A program made the position numbers and the translations under genes. From Hydra vulgaris (lineage: Eukaryota > Cnidaria > Hydrozoa > Anthoathecata > Hydridae), in NCBI RefSeq assembly GCF_038396675.1, contig NC_088926.1:25210001-25274000 (forward strand): a stretch of DNA of 64,000 bases, given 5' to 3'. How positions within the stretch are numbered: the stretch's first letter is position 1; each line of letters starts with the position of its first letter. Of this stretch, positions 49,004-61,440 are shown in pieces. A model generated the notes under the pieces. That model saw only the letters and a list, made by a program, of their open reading frames with translations. It did no database searches and was not told the origin of the DNA.

Positions 49004-49699
49004 AGAGACGTGTTGTTTTTGTAAAAAAGTACAGCTTTTGCCACTAAAAACAGAAAAAATATACACTTTTTTTTAAAAAATAGCACAATTTACAATATTT
49101 CATCAAAAATAAAACTTTATTTTCCTAATAAAAATTTTCTTATTAAAAATCAAATTTTTTTTTATTAAAACAAAAGCATGTGGTTTTAAATAAACAAGCT
49201 AGTTTTATTTATGACTTTAATGTGCCATTTATAAAAGACTTAAACCGTTACAAACTGTCAATTCTATATAAAAACAGTTTTATATATGAACCACTAAAAT
49301 AGACCAAAAGAGACATTATATATTAGTTAATAATTGTGATTAATAATATTTATATGAAACAAAGTTATTATGCTAGATAATAATCATCATTATAGTGTTG
49401 TTTAGCTCCTTGTTTAAATTTCATACCGAAAAATTTGCCTTGAGTAATTTAGTTGTTAAAACATGGTGAATTTGCAGTTAAGTACATATAAATTTTTACT
49501 TAAACACTTATTTTTTATAATTTTATTATAGTTGTTAAATAAATAAGAGTTATGTAAGTTCAAAAAAGCATTACATTACACAAAAACTAGCAAATGTAGG
49601 TTTAAAGAGAAAATCCGTCTAATCCTATACATTTATACGTTTAGTTAAAAAATTAAAAATAAAAATAAAAAGAAAAACGTTGGGTAAAGTTTTGTGTTT

Positions 49700-49975
49700 T
49701 TTAGTACTTGCTCAAGGCGGATGTTCAAGAGCTATCAAAAGAACGTATGAAGTGAACATTAAGTAAACGTTCTCTGTTTTTTATTTGAAGGTTTGTATTG
49801 AACATTCAAGCATGTAAATCGGAGTTCACAAAAGTTGGTTCATGTAACGTTTGCAGCGAACGTTACGCGAACCTAAAAGAATTTTGAGGGAACGTTTCCT
49901 GAACGTTAATTTTTAAGTTTCCTGAACATTCACAGAACGTTCATAAAACGTGTTTGAACATTCGCAACGTTTGTC
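49700..49975. repeat. GAACGTT/AACGTTC-rich tract
   Basis: More than ten GAACGTT, AACGTT or GAACATT words lie in both orientations within 280 bp, densest at 49840-49970. It resembles a sub-terminal array of a DNA element, but no terminus was found. Confidence 0.5.
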
Positions 49976-50839
49976 GAGAAAAAGAAAGAACCAAAAAGTT
50001 AAAAAAAATGCAGTTAATGATAATGTTTAATGTCAGTAATTATTTAATTTTGTTATTTGAATTACGTTACAAAAGTTGATAATCCGATAGTTTTTTGTTC
50101 GTTAATTTTTTCTTGTTACTATTAATTCTGCCAAACTTTGTCACTAGGAATTAATAAATTCAAATTAAAGTTGAAGCAGAAGCTATTTGTTAACAACGAA
50201 GGGCGTAGCTTTTCGTGAGTTTTATGGGTTGGCATTACCAAAACATTTTGGATTTTGTTATTGCAAGCATGAGGAAGCTGCTTTTTTTATTCGGTTATAT
50301 TATAGTGATTTTAGTCGTTTGTACTATTTAAAACGTAATTTAAATAATATTTGTTATCAATTTTTTAATAATGGTATATTTAATTTATGATATTTTTTTT
50401 TATATTTATAATATATAATTTTTTTTTTTTTTTAGAATATTAAATATATAAAATTGTTTTTTATAAAGTATGTATTACATATTTTGAAAGAATAAATTTT
50501 ATTTTAATGAAAATGTTAAACATTAAATATACAATGAGCAACTCAAATCCTGGCGCTCCCCACCCCCAACCTTAGAGCCTTTTCCGTGCCACAATATTAT
50601 CACCATAGGTTATATAGTATCTATAAAACCATTTGTTGTTATCGCTTCATTTGCAAATTCATGATCAATTTCTAAAAATGCAATTAAAGCATCACGTAGA
50701 TCACAAACTTGATAGCAAAAGGTTTTGACACTTTATATTTTTGCTACCAAAAGCGTGTCACAGAGTGTTTTTTTCGTTCAATCAATTTTTTTAAATATAC
50801 GATTACAAAGTTACAACTTGTGAAATAACAAAATTACAG

Positions 50840-51595
<756 letters not shown>

Positions 51596-52229
51596 AACCT
51601 CCCTTAAAATTGATAATAAAATTCTCCCTGTTTATTGTACACTTAGCACTGCTTTTTTACTCATTTTTCTTCAATCAAAACATAAAATATGTATTTGTAA
51701 TTTCAAATTTTAAAACTAGGACAAAATACTTTAAATTAATCCTCGTTCATAATAATTATACTATGAACGTTACAATATTGAACAAAAACAATGTTTTGAT
51801 TAATTTTTTGTATAAAAAAACTATATACAACAAAGTTAATTAAGTTAGTTTTACAGCAAAATATATCAAGTTGTTACAGCAAAATATACCCAATTATTAC
51901 AGTAAAATATATCCACAGTATTCATTATTGTAATGATGATACCCCTACACTCTGTGCACACAAATAGGTGTGTAGTCTCTCTATAAACAAAATGGCAAAA
52001 AAAAATACTTCAAGTTAATGTGACGCTAGTTTTGAGTGGAAGGAGCTTCAATTTTTAACGAAAGTTATTTAGAATTGAAAAATAAAGTATGTAAACCCAA
52101 ACTTTTGTAAATGATATTTTTTTTTATTCTTTTTATTACATTTTAAATAAGCATTTCGTTACAATATTTAAAATACAAATATATAATAATAATAAAAAAA
52201 TATATATATATAATGATCGTTGTTAAATA

Positions 52230-53398
52230 ATAAATGAATGCGGGGACTCGTAGAAGACCATACGGTCTTGTCGTCGAGTACCGCTAAGAAATGTTCGTGT
52301 TAAAATTTATAAGATATTTAGAAGATAAAAAATAAGTTAACGAAGTAAGAAACCTAAAATATTCCGTAACAAATACAAAATACATTATTACATATTACAG
52401 TTGTTAATGATACGTATATAATTTTTATAAATTCATGTTTAAATAGAGGGTAAAAAGAAAGATCACTAAAAAATATCAAAAGTATATTGTTAAATCTTCG
52501 ATTATAAAAATGAGTTTTTTAAGCTTTCGTTTAAAAGAAAAATGGTTACTTTGATGAATAAAATCCTCAGTAAAATTTTTTTAAACTAATTTATTCCATA
52601 AGAATGGCGATAATCAATGCAAAATTTAAAAAGGTTTGTTTGAAAAATGGGCTGCTTTATAAAATTATCATTGCGTAAAATGTATTTATTTTTATCTTTT
52701 GATGAATACAAATTATGGAAAGAAATCGGGGGTGGATTGGTTTTACATTTAAACATAAAATAAAGAATATTAAAAATCTCATTAAATTAAAAATCTCATT
52801 AAATTAAAAATCTTATTAAATTAAAAAGCTCATATATATTAAAAACTTTTATTTCAAATAATAAAGACTTGGCTTGAGTATAACGGTCTTTAACATATAT
52901 AAGACGTGTTACATGCTTCTGCTGACAATAAAGAGGTTTAAGTTTATTTTTATTTGTACTACCCCAAGCAATGTTTGCATAGTTTATGTGATAATAAATA
53001 AATTAGTGATATAATTGTACTAAAGTATGTTTATTTAAAACATTTCTTGCTTTGTACTATATTCCTATACTTTTTGAAATTTTAGTTGATTTTTAAGTTT
53101 TTAATGTGATTTTTCCATGTAAGATTTTCATCTATACAAACACCAAGAAAGTTGGTACTGATACTTGTTTAATTTGTATATTGTCAATAACAAGATGAGG
53201 CATGTTAATTGGCAGTTTATATTTTTTGATAAGAGGATGGAAAAGAATCCATTTAGTTTTATCAACGTTAAGAGATAATTTGTTAGTCTTAAACCAATCA
53301 GATATTTTGATTAACTCTATGTTTAAGTAATGAAATAGAGTAGGAATGCTTTTGTGTGACATAAATAAATTAGTGTTATCAGCAAACATATATAACAT
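52230..53398 (-). pseudogene. LINE 3' part: reverse transcriptase tail and 3' UTR
   Basis: From the right: FADNTNLFMSHKSIPTLF (YADDT active site with N for D), LIKISDWFKTNKLSLNVDKT, PHLVIDNIQIKQVSVPTFL, ENLTWKNHI, a VQLYHYFIYYHINYANI..W block, then degraded C-terminal pieces. At 52230-52300 a GC-richer block with GGGGACTCGTAGAAGACC and GTCGTCGAGTACCGCT follows at the expected 3' end. It contains the hairpin GACCATACGGTC and sits beside a short TA tail. The same block recurs at 63868-63935. Several frameshifts; dead copy. Confidence 0.75.
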
Positions 53399-53460
53399 AT
53401 ATCATCATCAGCAAACATATGTAACATATGTCATCATCAGCAAACATATGTTACATACAG
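53380..53460. repeat. ~29-33-bp tandem repeat, three units
   Basis: Units of TCAGCAAACATATGTAACAT followed by ATGTCATCA. It starts inside the LINE active-site region (SANI-like codons), so the array grew from element sequence. Confidence 0.85.
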
Positions 53461-54670
53461 ATGTAAAGCATTTACCATTTGATCCAAAAAGAGCGTACCA
53501 ACGATTGATATCATATAATAATGTCCAAAGACCCTAGAGAACCGCAAGAGTTAAAGATAATCAATTCGTGCTACTTTACTGTAATGCTTGCGTGGCATTT
53601 TTAAAAGAAGATTCTAGCTTTTAAATTTTTATGGATCTTATTAAATTGCATTTAACATTGACATTTAAATACACCATAATGTTAAGTGTTTATTTAAGAA
53701 AAAATTTATAGCTTTTACTTTTTTTAATTTAAAAGTTTTCAACCTGAATAAAATACCTGTTTTATGAGTTAAATATATTTTTATAACAAGAGAACAGATA
53801 ATGTTTCATTTGACTTGTATTTTGCCAGTATGTAGAGAGTTGTAAACTTTATAATACTGCACCATTTAGTCAAAACTGCCAATTATTGACATCTTTTTCC
53901 AATTTACCTTCGGTAAAAGCTTTTTCTTCATCAAAGTTTTCATTTGGAGGCAAAATCTTTCTTAATGATGTAGTTGGAGTGAATCTTTGCACAAATAATG
54001 CATTGATTACGGGTACTTCTTGGAGCTAATATTGTTTATAGCAGAGTTCAATGTACAACTTAATGATCATGTAGAAAAAGCAGTTCATTCCACTCAAAAG
54101 AGAAAAGAATGTTTGATACGCAAAGGAAAAGGAAACTCACGTTGACGCGGAGGTTTGGTAACAATGTTGTCAAAGACCGCAGTTCACAATATTCTTGCTA
54201 CTAATTCAAACTTGATGAAAAATTATATAGTCAAGAAAAATGGTGATCAGGAATTCAGTGTACCAAATGGATGGTAGTCAAGTTACGTCGGCGAATGATC
54301 TGGAAACGATATATATGGATGTAAATGAGAGGATTTGAAAGAGCAGTTGTTGGCTACAAAAAAAAATTATGGATGAACAGGTGCAGGACTATACCAAATA
54401 TTAAAATCAGAGTTTGAACGCAACGGTTTAAAAAAAGGAAAAAATTGTGGGTGAATTCTTTGATGGAGCAGCAAAAATGCGTGGTGAATATTATGGAGTT
54501 TAACGTTACATAAACGACGTTTCACCAAATACTGTATACATATGGTGCTACGTCCTAAATTTTTCCGCAACGGATTTTGTGGAAAACATACAAGCTGTCA
54601 AAAACTTAATTGGTCTCGAAATTGCCAAAGTTGCTGTTTAGAGTACAGCAACTTACTTTGGCAATTCTTG
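53430..54670 (+). pseudogene. hAT-derived DUF4371 protein, degraded
   Basis: Plus-strand pieces in family order are LPFDPKRAYQRLISYN, YCNACVAFLKEDSSF, VEKAVHSTQKRKECLIRKGK, NILATNSNLMKNYI and KKNGDQEFSVPN. They are followed by GEFFDGAAKMRGEYYGV, DVSPNTVYIWCY.LNFSATDF and IQAVKNLIGL. The G..FDGAA.M.G.Y.GVQ and W/HCYAH.LNL positions are typical of this RNase H-like domain. Many stops. It ends in a foldback at 54620-54666. Confidence 0.7.
54620..54666. repeat. Foldback at the end of the DUF4371 relic
   Basis: Left arm AATTGCCAAAGTTGCTGT and right arm ACAGCAACTTACTTTGGCAA TT are inverted copies, except for four bases (TAAG) missing from the left arm. Spacer is 7 nt. Confidence 0.85.
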
Positions 54671-55014
54671 CAAACAAATAAATATTTGAACGGATGTTCA
54701 ATATTTTAAACTTTTGAAGTTATTTTACCTATTAATATTCAAATTGAAAAAAATCTTTATACTAATGATTGTAGTAACTTATAATAGTTAAATACCCCCA
54801 CCCTAACCCATTTTCTACCCATTTCCCATCTTTATAGTGCCCCTCGCTTTTCACTTTCCAGTAGGATTTGCAACCCCAGTCGGCGCCTGCTCAAATCATA
54901 AATTTTATGATGTGAGTTTCTTATTGTACAGGTGAGTTTCTATTTATGTGTTTTTCTACGGGAACGGGAAAGAGTTGGGAAAAGAAATTGTGAGCATGCG
55001 TATTTTTCCTTCGG

Positions 55015-55250
55015 ACTAAGGGTCTGCGTCTCGAAACTTTTCTTATTACGATACAATACGATAAGATATCGGAATGTGCGTATCGTAAGTTTTTTAATAT
55101 TACGATAATATCGTTACCAAAAAATTTGCACGATAAAGTTACAATATTTATCGATTCATTACGATATTTATCGTTCAGTTACCATAAATATCGTAACTCA
55201 TATCGTAACTCAAACGATAACGATACTTATCGGTTCATTATGATATTACT
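55015..55250. repeat. CGAT-rich array, left of the hAT gene
   Basis: Dense TATCG/CGATA words such as TACGATACAATACGATAAGA and TATCGTAACTCATATCGTAA in both orientations. Paired with a similar array at 60645-60900. Probably sub-terminal ends of the hAT element. Confidence 0.7.
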
Positions 55251-55628
55251 TTTTCCGACTAAAAAAATAATTTTTTTAAAAACCTAAATAACTTTAATAG
55301 AATTACTGACAAGTGCACTATTTAATGTGAAAAAAGAAACAAACAAAAAAAAACAAAACTTTATTTGTAATTTTGATTTTTTAATTTATTTAAGACTTAA
55401 GCTGAAGCAAAAAACAAATAAAAACAAAAAATAGCAATGTTTTACTTGATAAATTGTTGGCTTGAAATGTTAAACATGTTAAGGTTTGTGCTTGTGACTT
55501 TATATAAGAAAAATATTAAAATTTAATCTCAAAGACAAGGTTTATTGAAATCACTATATTGCAAATTTTATAAACTCTAAGCAGTGAAATAGACCAATGA
55601 CGCCAATTAGGCAGTGAACCAATTTAAG

Positions 55629-58273
55629 TTAGTCATCCATTTCAACTGCTGATATAAGAGTTGAAGTAGAAGGTCCCTGACTTGAAGCAGCTGAATTCTC
55701 AGAGCCATTGGTAGAAACCTCTTCAAACAATTCTTCTTTTTTATCCTGACTGGTTAGAAACCATCTTTTGATCTGGATCTTAGGGTAGTTTTACTTAATG
55801 TACAACAATTTTTCAACTTGTTCAGGCTGCAATTTTGTTCTTTTATAAGAGACGATTCCACCACCGGCACTAAAGGCTCTTTCTGAAGATGCTGAGGAAG
55901 CAGGTACACATAGCCATTTTTTAGCAGCTTGAGCAAGCAGAGGAAATTTGTACATATTTGCTCTCCAAAATTCCACCACGTCCACACCAACAACCCCTGG
56001 GAGGTTTTTGAAATATTTCCCATTCAGTGACAATGTCCAAATTTGCAGGTGGAGCCGGATCAGAATAGGAAGTCATAAGTGCAGGAGCTTCTTCCATTCC
56101 AACATTATAAAAAGGATCATCTTCTGAAACATGACCTTGGATTTCAACATGAAACCGTTCATTAAATAATCTTGTTGCAGCTATCCATTCCTGATAAGCA
56201 TTGGGTTGAGTAATCAGTGCCTCATAGGCTTCATCAAATCCACCCAGTTTTTTCAGAGCTCTTTACTTGTACAAGGGGTAAGCAAGTTGGCGACAGAGTA
56301 AAAAAGGTTTTGACAACCAGTGTCCGGAAAACGAACATCCAAGTTTTCCACCAATTTTTGGTGAAACATTTGTGCTGTTGGTGATGCCCCACCAGCCTTG
56401 ATGAAATCCAGGCATTTGTGCCTCAGTGTATAAATGTTTGAGATTACGAGGGGAATGCTTACTTCTCTGTCAGCAGAGAAACATTCTGAAATCTCAGCAA
56501 CTCTCCTCAGAAAAGGCAAAATTTCATCATAAAGATTGAACTCATTTTCTGAAGTAATGACTGGAGCTAGTTTGGTGTTATCTTTTCCAGGAATGTCTCT
56601 AATTAAGCTAAGGATGCGACGCATTTTTACAATGCTTTCCAACATCATAAAAGTTGAATTCTAGCGTGTTTTCACGGGAGTGATGATTTTCACAAATTTC
56701 AACTTATCCTTGCCAACAACATCACTGTCATCAAGCAACACCTTTAACTAAAAATTAAATTAGAATTATAAGAAACATAACATAAAAGGTGATTAGTACT
56801 ATTTACTATTATTAAAAACTGATATTAGCTATGTTATATGTGTTTACTTTTTAAGTGTTAACATTTTATCAGTTATTAATGATAGCTATCATTATAAAAA
56901 TTTTGTCACACAAAGTGTACTGTGAAGTTTAAATTGCGCTTGTATTGTATTAAACTTTAAACTAAAAAGGATGTTAAACTAAAAACTAGTTACCTCTTTT
57001 TTAATTCTTTGCTCAGACAAAGATGACTTGTGGCATTTGAACTTAATTCAGTTGCTCTTTGGATTGCTTTGTGAAGATCCAAACTGTCAAAACCTTTTGT
57101 TTCTTTGACAGTTGCTTCAACTGCCAAATTCAAAAGATGATCAGCACACAAAAGAGATGCATCTACAAAATTACACTTTTTAATTGCCGCCTTTATATCA
57201 GCGGCTGAATGTTGTCCGGAAAACGGAAAAACTCCAATCACAAACATCTTTAACCGGAAGTCTTCACTCACATAATGCAATTTACTGGCTCGGTATGCAT
57301 CATTGTTTCTGCTTTGCCAGAGGTCAGTTGAGATTGCAAATTCAGCGGTCTTTGGCATTTCATCCTTTAGAATGTCATCCACACAGCTTTTCACATTTTT
57401 GTACAACAACGGCAACCTAAAATTGAAATAAAAAATTAGTTATTATTGGTATTTCTCGTTACATATTAATTTGGTTACTTACTAAAAACACCAAAAAAAA
57501 ATTTAGTTCTCTTGGAACTCCCATTTAATTGACTCCCCACCCCAAAATAAAATTTATTTAAAACAATTAAAATTTTGCATACTTGAACCGGGAGTATGTT
57601 GTTGCAGCCTTCACATTCATTTTTGGGTTCCAGTAGGAACAAAATCTTTAAAAGCTTCATGTTCAACCAAAGAGAATGAAAAATTTAAACGAGCCAAAAA
57701 CTTGACAATTTCAATGTCTCCTCTAAGCTGTTCACGGTCTTGTGGCTTGTATTGACCCAATGCTTTAGATTTTGGACCTTTTCTGCTGATGGTCCTGAAA
57801 GTCTTCCTTGTTTAACTTTACTGCCCAACACTAATGGCGTCTTTTCATCTCGGACCTGGTCATAAGCCTCGTCTTCATTGTAGGTCTAAAAATTAATATG
57901 AAACCTGTTAAAATACCTAATATTGAATTCATCAGCATTTATTGAAAGTTATTGATATTTATCGTTAAATCTTGTTAAACCTTGGTATTGTAATAGTAAT
58001 AATAACTAACACATATGAAAATAAAAGTTAATATTTAAATTAAAAAAGTAAAAACGTTTCTAAACTTTATTGCACCTGTTCTAACTCATCAAAAGGGACA
58101 TGGCGTTTTTTATCCAGGGCTGCAAACTAAGCAGGATGCTTCCTTGTCAATTGTGATCTCATGCCAGATGTGTTTCTGTTCGTCAACTTGCAAATTGCAA
58201 AACAATACTTGCATTTTGCAGTAAAAAGTCGCTCATCAAAGTGATTCCAAATTTCGGTCCCTGGCCTTGGCAT
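55629..58273 (-). pseudogene. BED-finger hAT transposase gene, near full length but disabled
   Basis: Exons are 58076-58273, about 57592-57885, 56994-57416 and 55629-56747. All have GT-AG borders and compatible phases. Exon 1 encodes a BED zinc finger (MPRPGTEIWNHFDE, C21/C24, SQLTRKH) with a stop at codon 49. Exon 2 has frameshifts around LARLNFSFSLVEHEAFKDFV. Exon 3 is the RNase H-like core start, AEFAISTDLWQSRNNDAY (catalytic D in TDLW), and ends near LCADHLLNLAVE. Exon 4 carries TPVKTR.NSTFMMLES, with TAG in place of the usual Trp codon. It then runs through EFWRANMYKFPLLAQAAKKW and VPASSASSERAFSAGGGIVS, the hAT dimerisation region, to an acidic C-terminus ending MDD. At least two stops and a few frameshifts mark a recently silenced autonomous element. 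Confidence 0.85.
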
Positions 58274-58381
58274 TCTTTAAAATGTTGTTCAATTACAATT
58301 TTAATACTAATTCAAACTAAAATTTTAACATCTATCCTTATATAAAAAAATTTATTTTAAGAGCCTTATAATGTTAAACTT

Positions 58382-58562
58382 AGTTTCTCCGCGCAGCGGT
58401 CTTGCTCGGCAAGGTTCGTGTTTCGGAGTTAAAGAGTTGAGAGAGGGTTGCACCACGAATAATAACTAAAAAAGTAAAAAAAAAAAAAAAAAAAAAATGA
58501 GTAGCCTCCTCGACTGTAGTGGCCCCCTTCGGACCTTGGGGAGGTGAATAATCTAAAAAAAA
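58382..58562 (+). repeat. SINE 3' body with internal poly(A)
   Basis: CGCGCAGCGGTCTTGCTCGG, then GTTTCGGAGTTAAAGAGTTG and GAGGTGAATAATCTAAAAAA match the body of the copy at 41690-41956. The tRNA head is missing. A 23-base A run sits in the middle. Confidence 0.75.
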
Positions 58563-58737
58563 AAAATGTATATCTAAGTAATTTAAAAAGTACTCAAAAA
58601 CTTTTTCCCAGAGAGTTTTTAAAAACGTTTTTATTACAATTAGCTAGTTAATTTCGGTTCAGTAGAACCGTAATTGAAACCGTAACCAAAACCAAAAAAA
58701 AGTTATTTTTAAAAAAAGTAACCACGAAAAGAAATTA

Positions 58738-59717
58738 AACTATTTAATTGGTGATTTTAATTTTGATTGTTTACAGTATCACGTCAAAAACCACATTAAA
58801 GAGTTTTACAATGACTTATTTAAAAACGGAGCGTTTCTCTTAAAAAAGGAATCATTAAATGCGATATCATAGATCATTTTCCGATTTTTTTCTCCATAAA
58901 TACAGATACTAAATTAACACCAGATAAAAAAAATAGCTTTTGTAAACGCATTTATAGCAAAGCAAATTTAGCATCATTTAATGACCAATTTTGCTTTATT
59001 GGCACCATATTGATCATTTTCAGGACGCCAACTTAGCATATAGCATATTTTCTTAAAACATTCTATGATATTTATGACGTAAATTTTCCTAAAATTGAAA
59101 TAAACCAAAAGCTTAAAGAAATAACATCCCCATGGATAACCGATGTACTAAGAAAATCTTCCGCAATTAAACAAAAATTATATATTAAGTACATGAAATC
59201 CAAATCAGTTGAAAATAAAACCATTTACAAAAATTATGCTAGAGACTTCGAAAGACAAAAAAAAATAAATCTTGACTTACTTGAAACTAAAAAAAAAAAG
59301 AACTCAAAACGCACTTGGTGAGTTTTAAGAGAAATCACTGGTAAAGCTAAAACTAAATCAGGCGCTTTGCCTAACGGTATTAAAGTTAATGATAAAATTT
59401 TATATGCTTCAAGCGATATTGCAGTTGAATTAAATAAGCATTTTATTTTAGCAGAGCCTAACTTAGCAAAAACTATTCCATATACTGGTAATTCTTTTGA
59501 ATTTTTACCTCAAAAAACAACAAATCCTAATTGCATTGAAATATCCTATAAGAAATTTGAAGCTACTTTCAAAACGATTAAACCAAATAAAGCGATAGGA
59601 TTCGATGGTATCAACGGAAATGTTTACATAAATTCATACAATATTCAATTTAAAATCTTTTCGTCTTGCGTTAGCCAAGGAGTTTTCCTTGATCAACTTA
59701 AAATTGCCAAAGTAACG
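58738..59717 (+). pseudogene. LINE ORF2 fragment (endonuclease end and RT start)
   Basis: Plus-strand pieces are YLIGDFNFDCLQYHVKNHIK (GDFN endonuclease motif), IIKCDIIDHFPIFFSINTDT (DHFP), FCKRIYSKANLASFNDQFCF, SPWITDVLRKSS, ETKKKKNSKRTWW-like residues and KVNDKILYASSDIAVELNKH. They run to YKKFEATFKTIKPNKAIGFD, GINGNV and [18 protein letters not shown], the RT fingers. The element breaks off there at a foldback. A 122-codon intact frame remains at 59367-59735. It differs in sequence from the LINE at 2823-4735, so at least two jockey/CR1-like lineages are present. Confidence 0.8.
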
Positions 59718-59719
59718 GT

Positions 59720-59769
59720 AAAATTGCCAAAGTAAACAAATTTTGATAGTTGTTTACTTTGGCAATTTT
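59720..59769. repeat. Perfect 20-bp-arm foldback at LINE breakpoint
   Basis: AAAATTGCCAAAGTAAACAA (59720-59739), a 10-nt spacer, then its exact complement at 59750-59769. A third direct copy of AAAATTGCCAAAGTAA lies just upstream inside the LINE (59699-59714). A second overlapping inverted pair (ATTTTGATAG / CTATCAAAAT) extends to about 59791. Confidence 0.93.
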
Positions 59770-59796
59770 GGCAAAACAGCTATCAAAATTGTTAAC

Positions 59797-59971
<175 letters not shown>

Positions 59972-61440
59972 TCATTCAAATTTGTTTGAATAAAAAAATA
60001 CTTGAAAAATAAAGTAGATTTGTTTTTGTACTGATTTATGGGATATAAGGCATTTAAACGATCAGTATGTAACATGATTTGATAAAAAATAGAGCATGTG
60101 AAAATATTTTAATATTTGATGATCGCTTAAACAATGATTTGAGAATAGTAACTTGATTCAATTGTCACGTGATTTCAATTAAAAATTGTTACAACTGTTG
60201 TAATTAAAAATTGATTTACCCACAAACGATTAAAACATCAGTATAATTAGGAAATCATCATAACCCCATATATCAAGTTAAAACAACAAAATTATTTTCC
60301 GCAAATGTTTCTTTTATATATACGAAACTTGTCATTTCTTAAATTAGGACTTTCTTAAAGCATAGGACTTTGTTAGGTCACACCTCGGTATGTTTTTATT
60401 TAAAAAACTAAACAGTTGGATTGTTCTCCTAACCGCCTGTGCCGTTTTTAACAATTTAATCTAAAAAATGGCATTCAAAATTAGGCGATTATTAATTTTT
60501 ATCAATATTTTAATCAATAAATCGAGAAAATATATTGCAAAATAACTTAACTTAACATTTAGTTATATCTAATACAAAATATTGAAAAATATCTAATATA
60601 AAACAACTTAACATTTAGTTATATCTTATACAAAATATTTTAAAATATCGAAACCAAACGATATTTTATCGGAACGTATCGAATCATATTGACACTCAAA
60701 AAATATCGTTATACATTTTTTAGCGATAAACTATGCGATATTTATCGCTAAAAGCAATGCTGATATCGTGCATATCGAAACTCAAACGATATTTCATCGG
60801 AATCATATCAAACATATCGGATCATAGCAATTCATATCGAAACCCATTATCGTAAAAAATATCGGTTAGTTTCGATATTTCGATAACGATACGATCCAAG
60901 AATTTTTGAATTCTTAAATTAAATCATTTTAAATTTCTTTTTTAAATTTTTTGAGTTTAAACTAGGTAAGTTCTTAAATCCGAGGTTAAGTAATTTTGCC
61001 CAAAAATTCGCTGATTAAGTCCTGGGAACAAAAAAACCATCTTTCAGTTATATATCTAGCTTCAAAATCATACAAATTTAATACTCATTATTTTTTACAT
61101 AATTAGTAATTATAAGAATAAAAAAAAAACGTCTTCAAAATTGATTTGTATCAATCTATGGCTGAGGCGAATGTTTTGCCGTTTTGAATACCAAACAAAT
61201 AAAAAATGCAAAAAAGTATTTTTAAATCATTCTCATCAAATGAAAAAAGCTTTAAATTCTACTCCACGACTGTTTTAAATATCTTTTGCTTTTTTTATGG
61301 GTTAAAGTTAATTTTCTTATTTATTAATTGATAATTTTACTAAAGTGACTATTTAATATATTTAAAAAACTCGTTTCAAATATGGCAAGAAAAACAAGTT
61401 ATACTTACAAATAAATAGTTAATAAGAATGTTGTTTTTGA
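59972..61440. other. Non-coding stretch including the right CGAT-rich array
   Basis: No gene seen. 60645-60900 is dense in ATATCG/CGATAT words (GTTTCGATATTTCGATAACG near its right end) and is the counterpart of 55015-55250. The part at 60530-60630 has a two-copy AACTTAACATTTAGTTATAT duplication. Confidence 0.6.

Noticed and set aside
50590-50830. Minus-strand frame as the C-terminal end of the Tc1-like transposase beyond the TA tract
   Set aside because: The readable piece (ALIAFLEIDHEFANEAITTN) does not match the Tc1 C-terminal pattern well enough to claim continuity.
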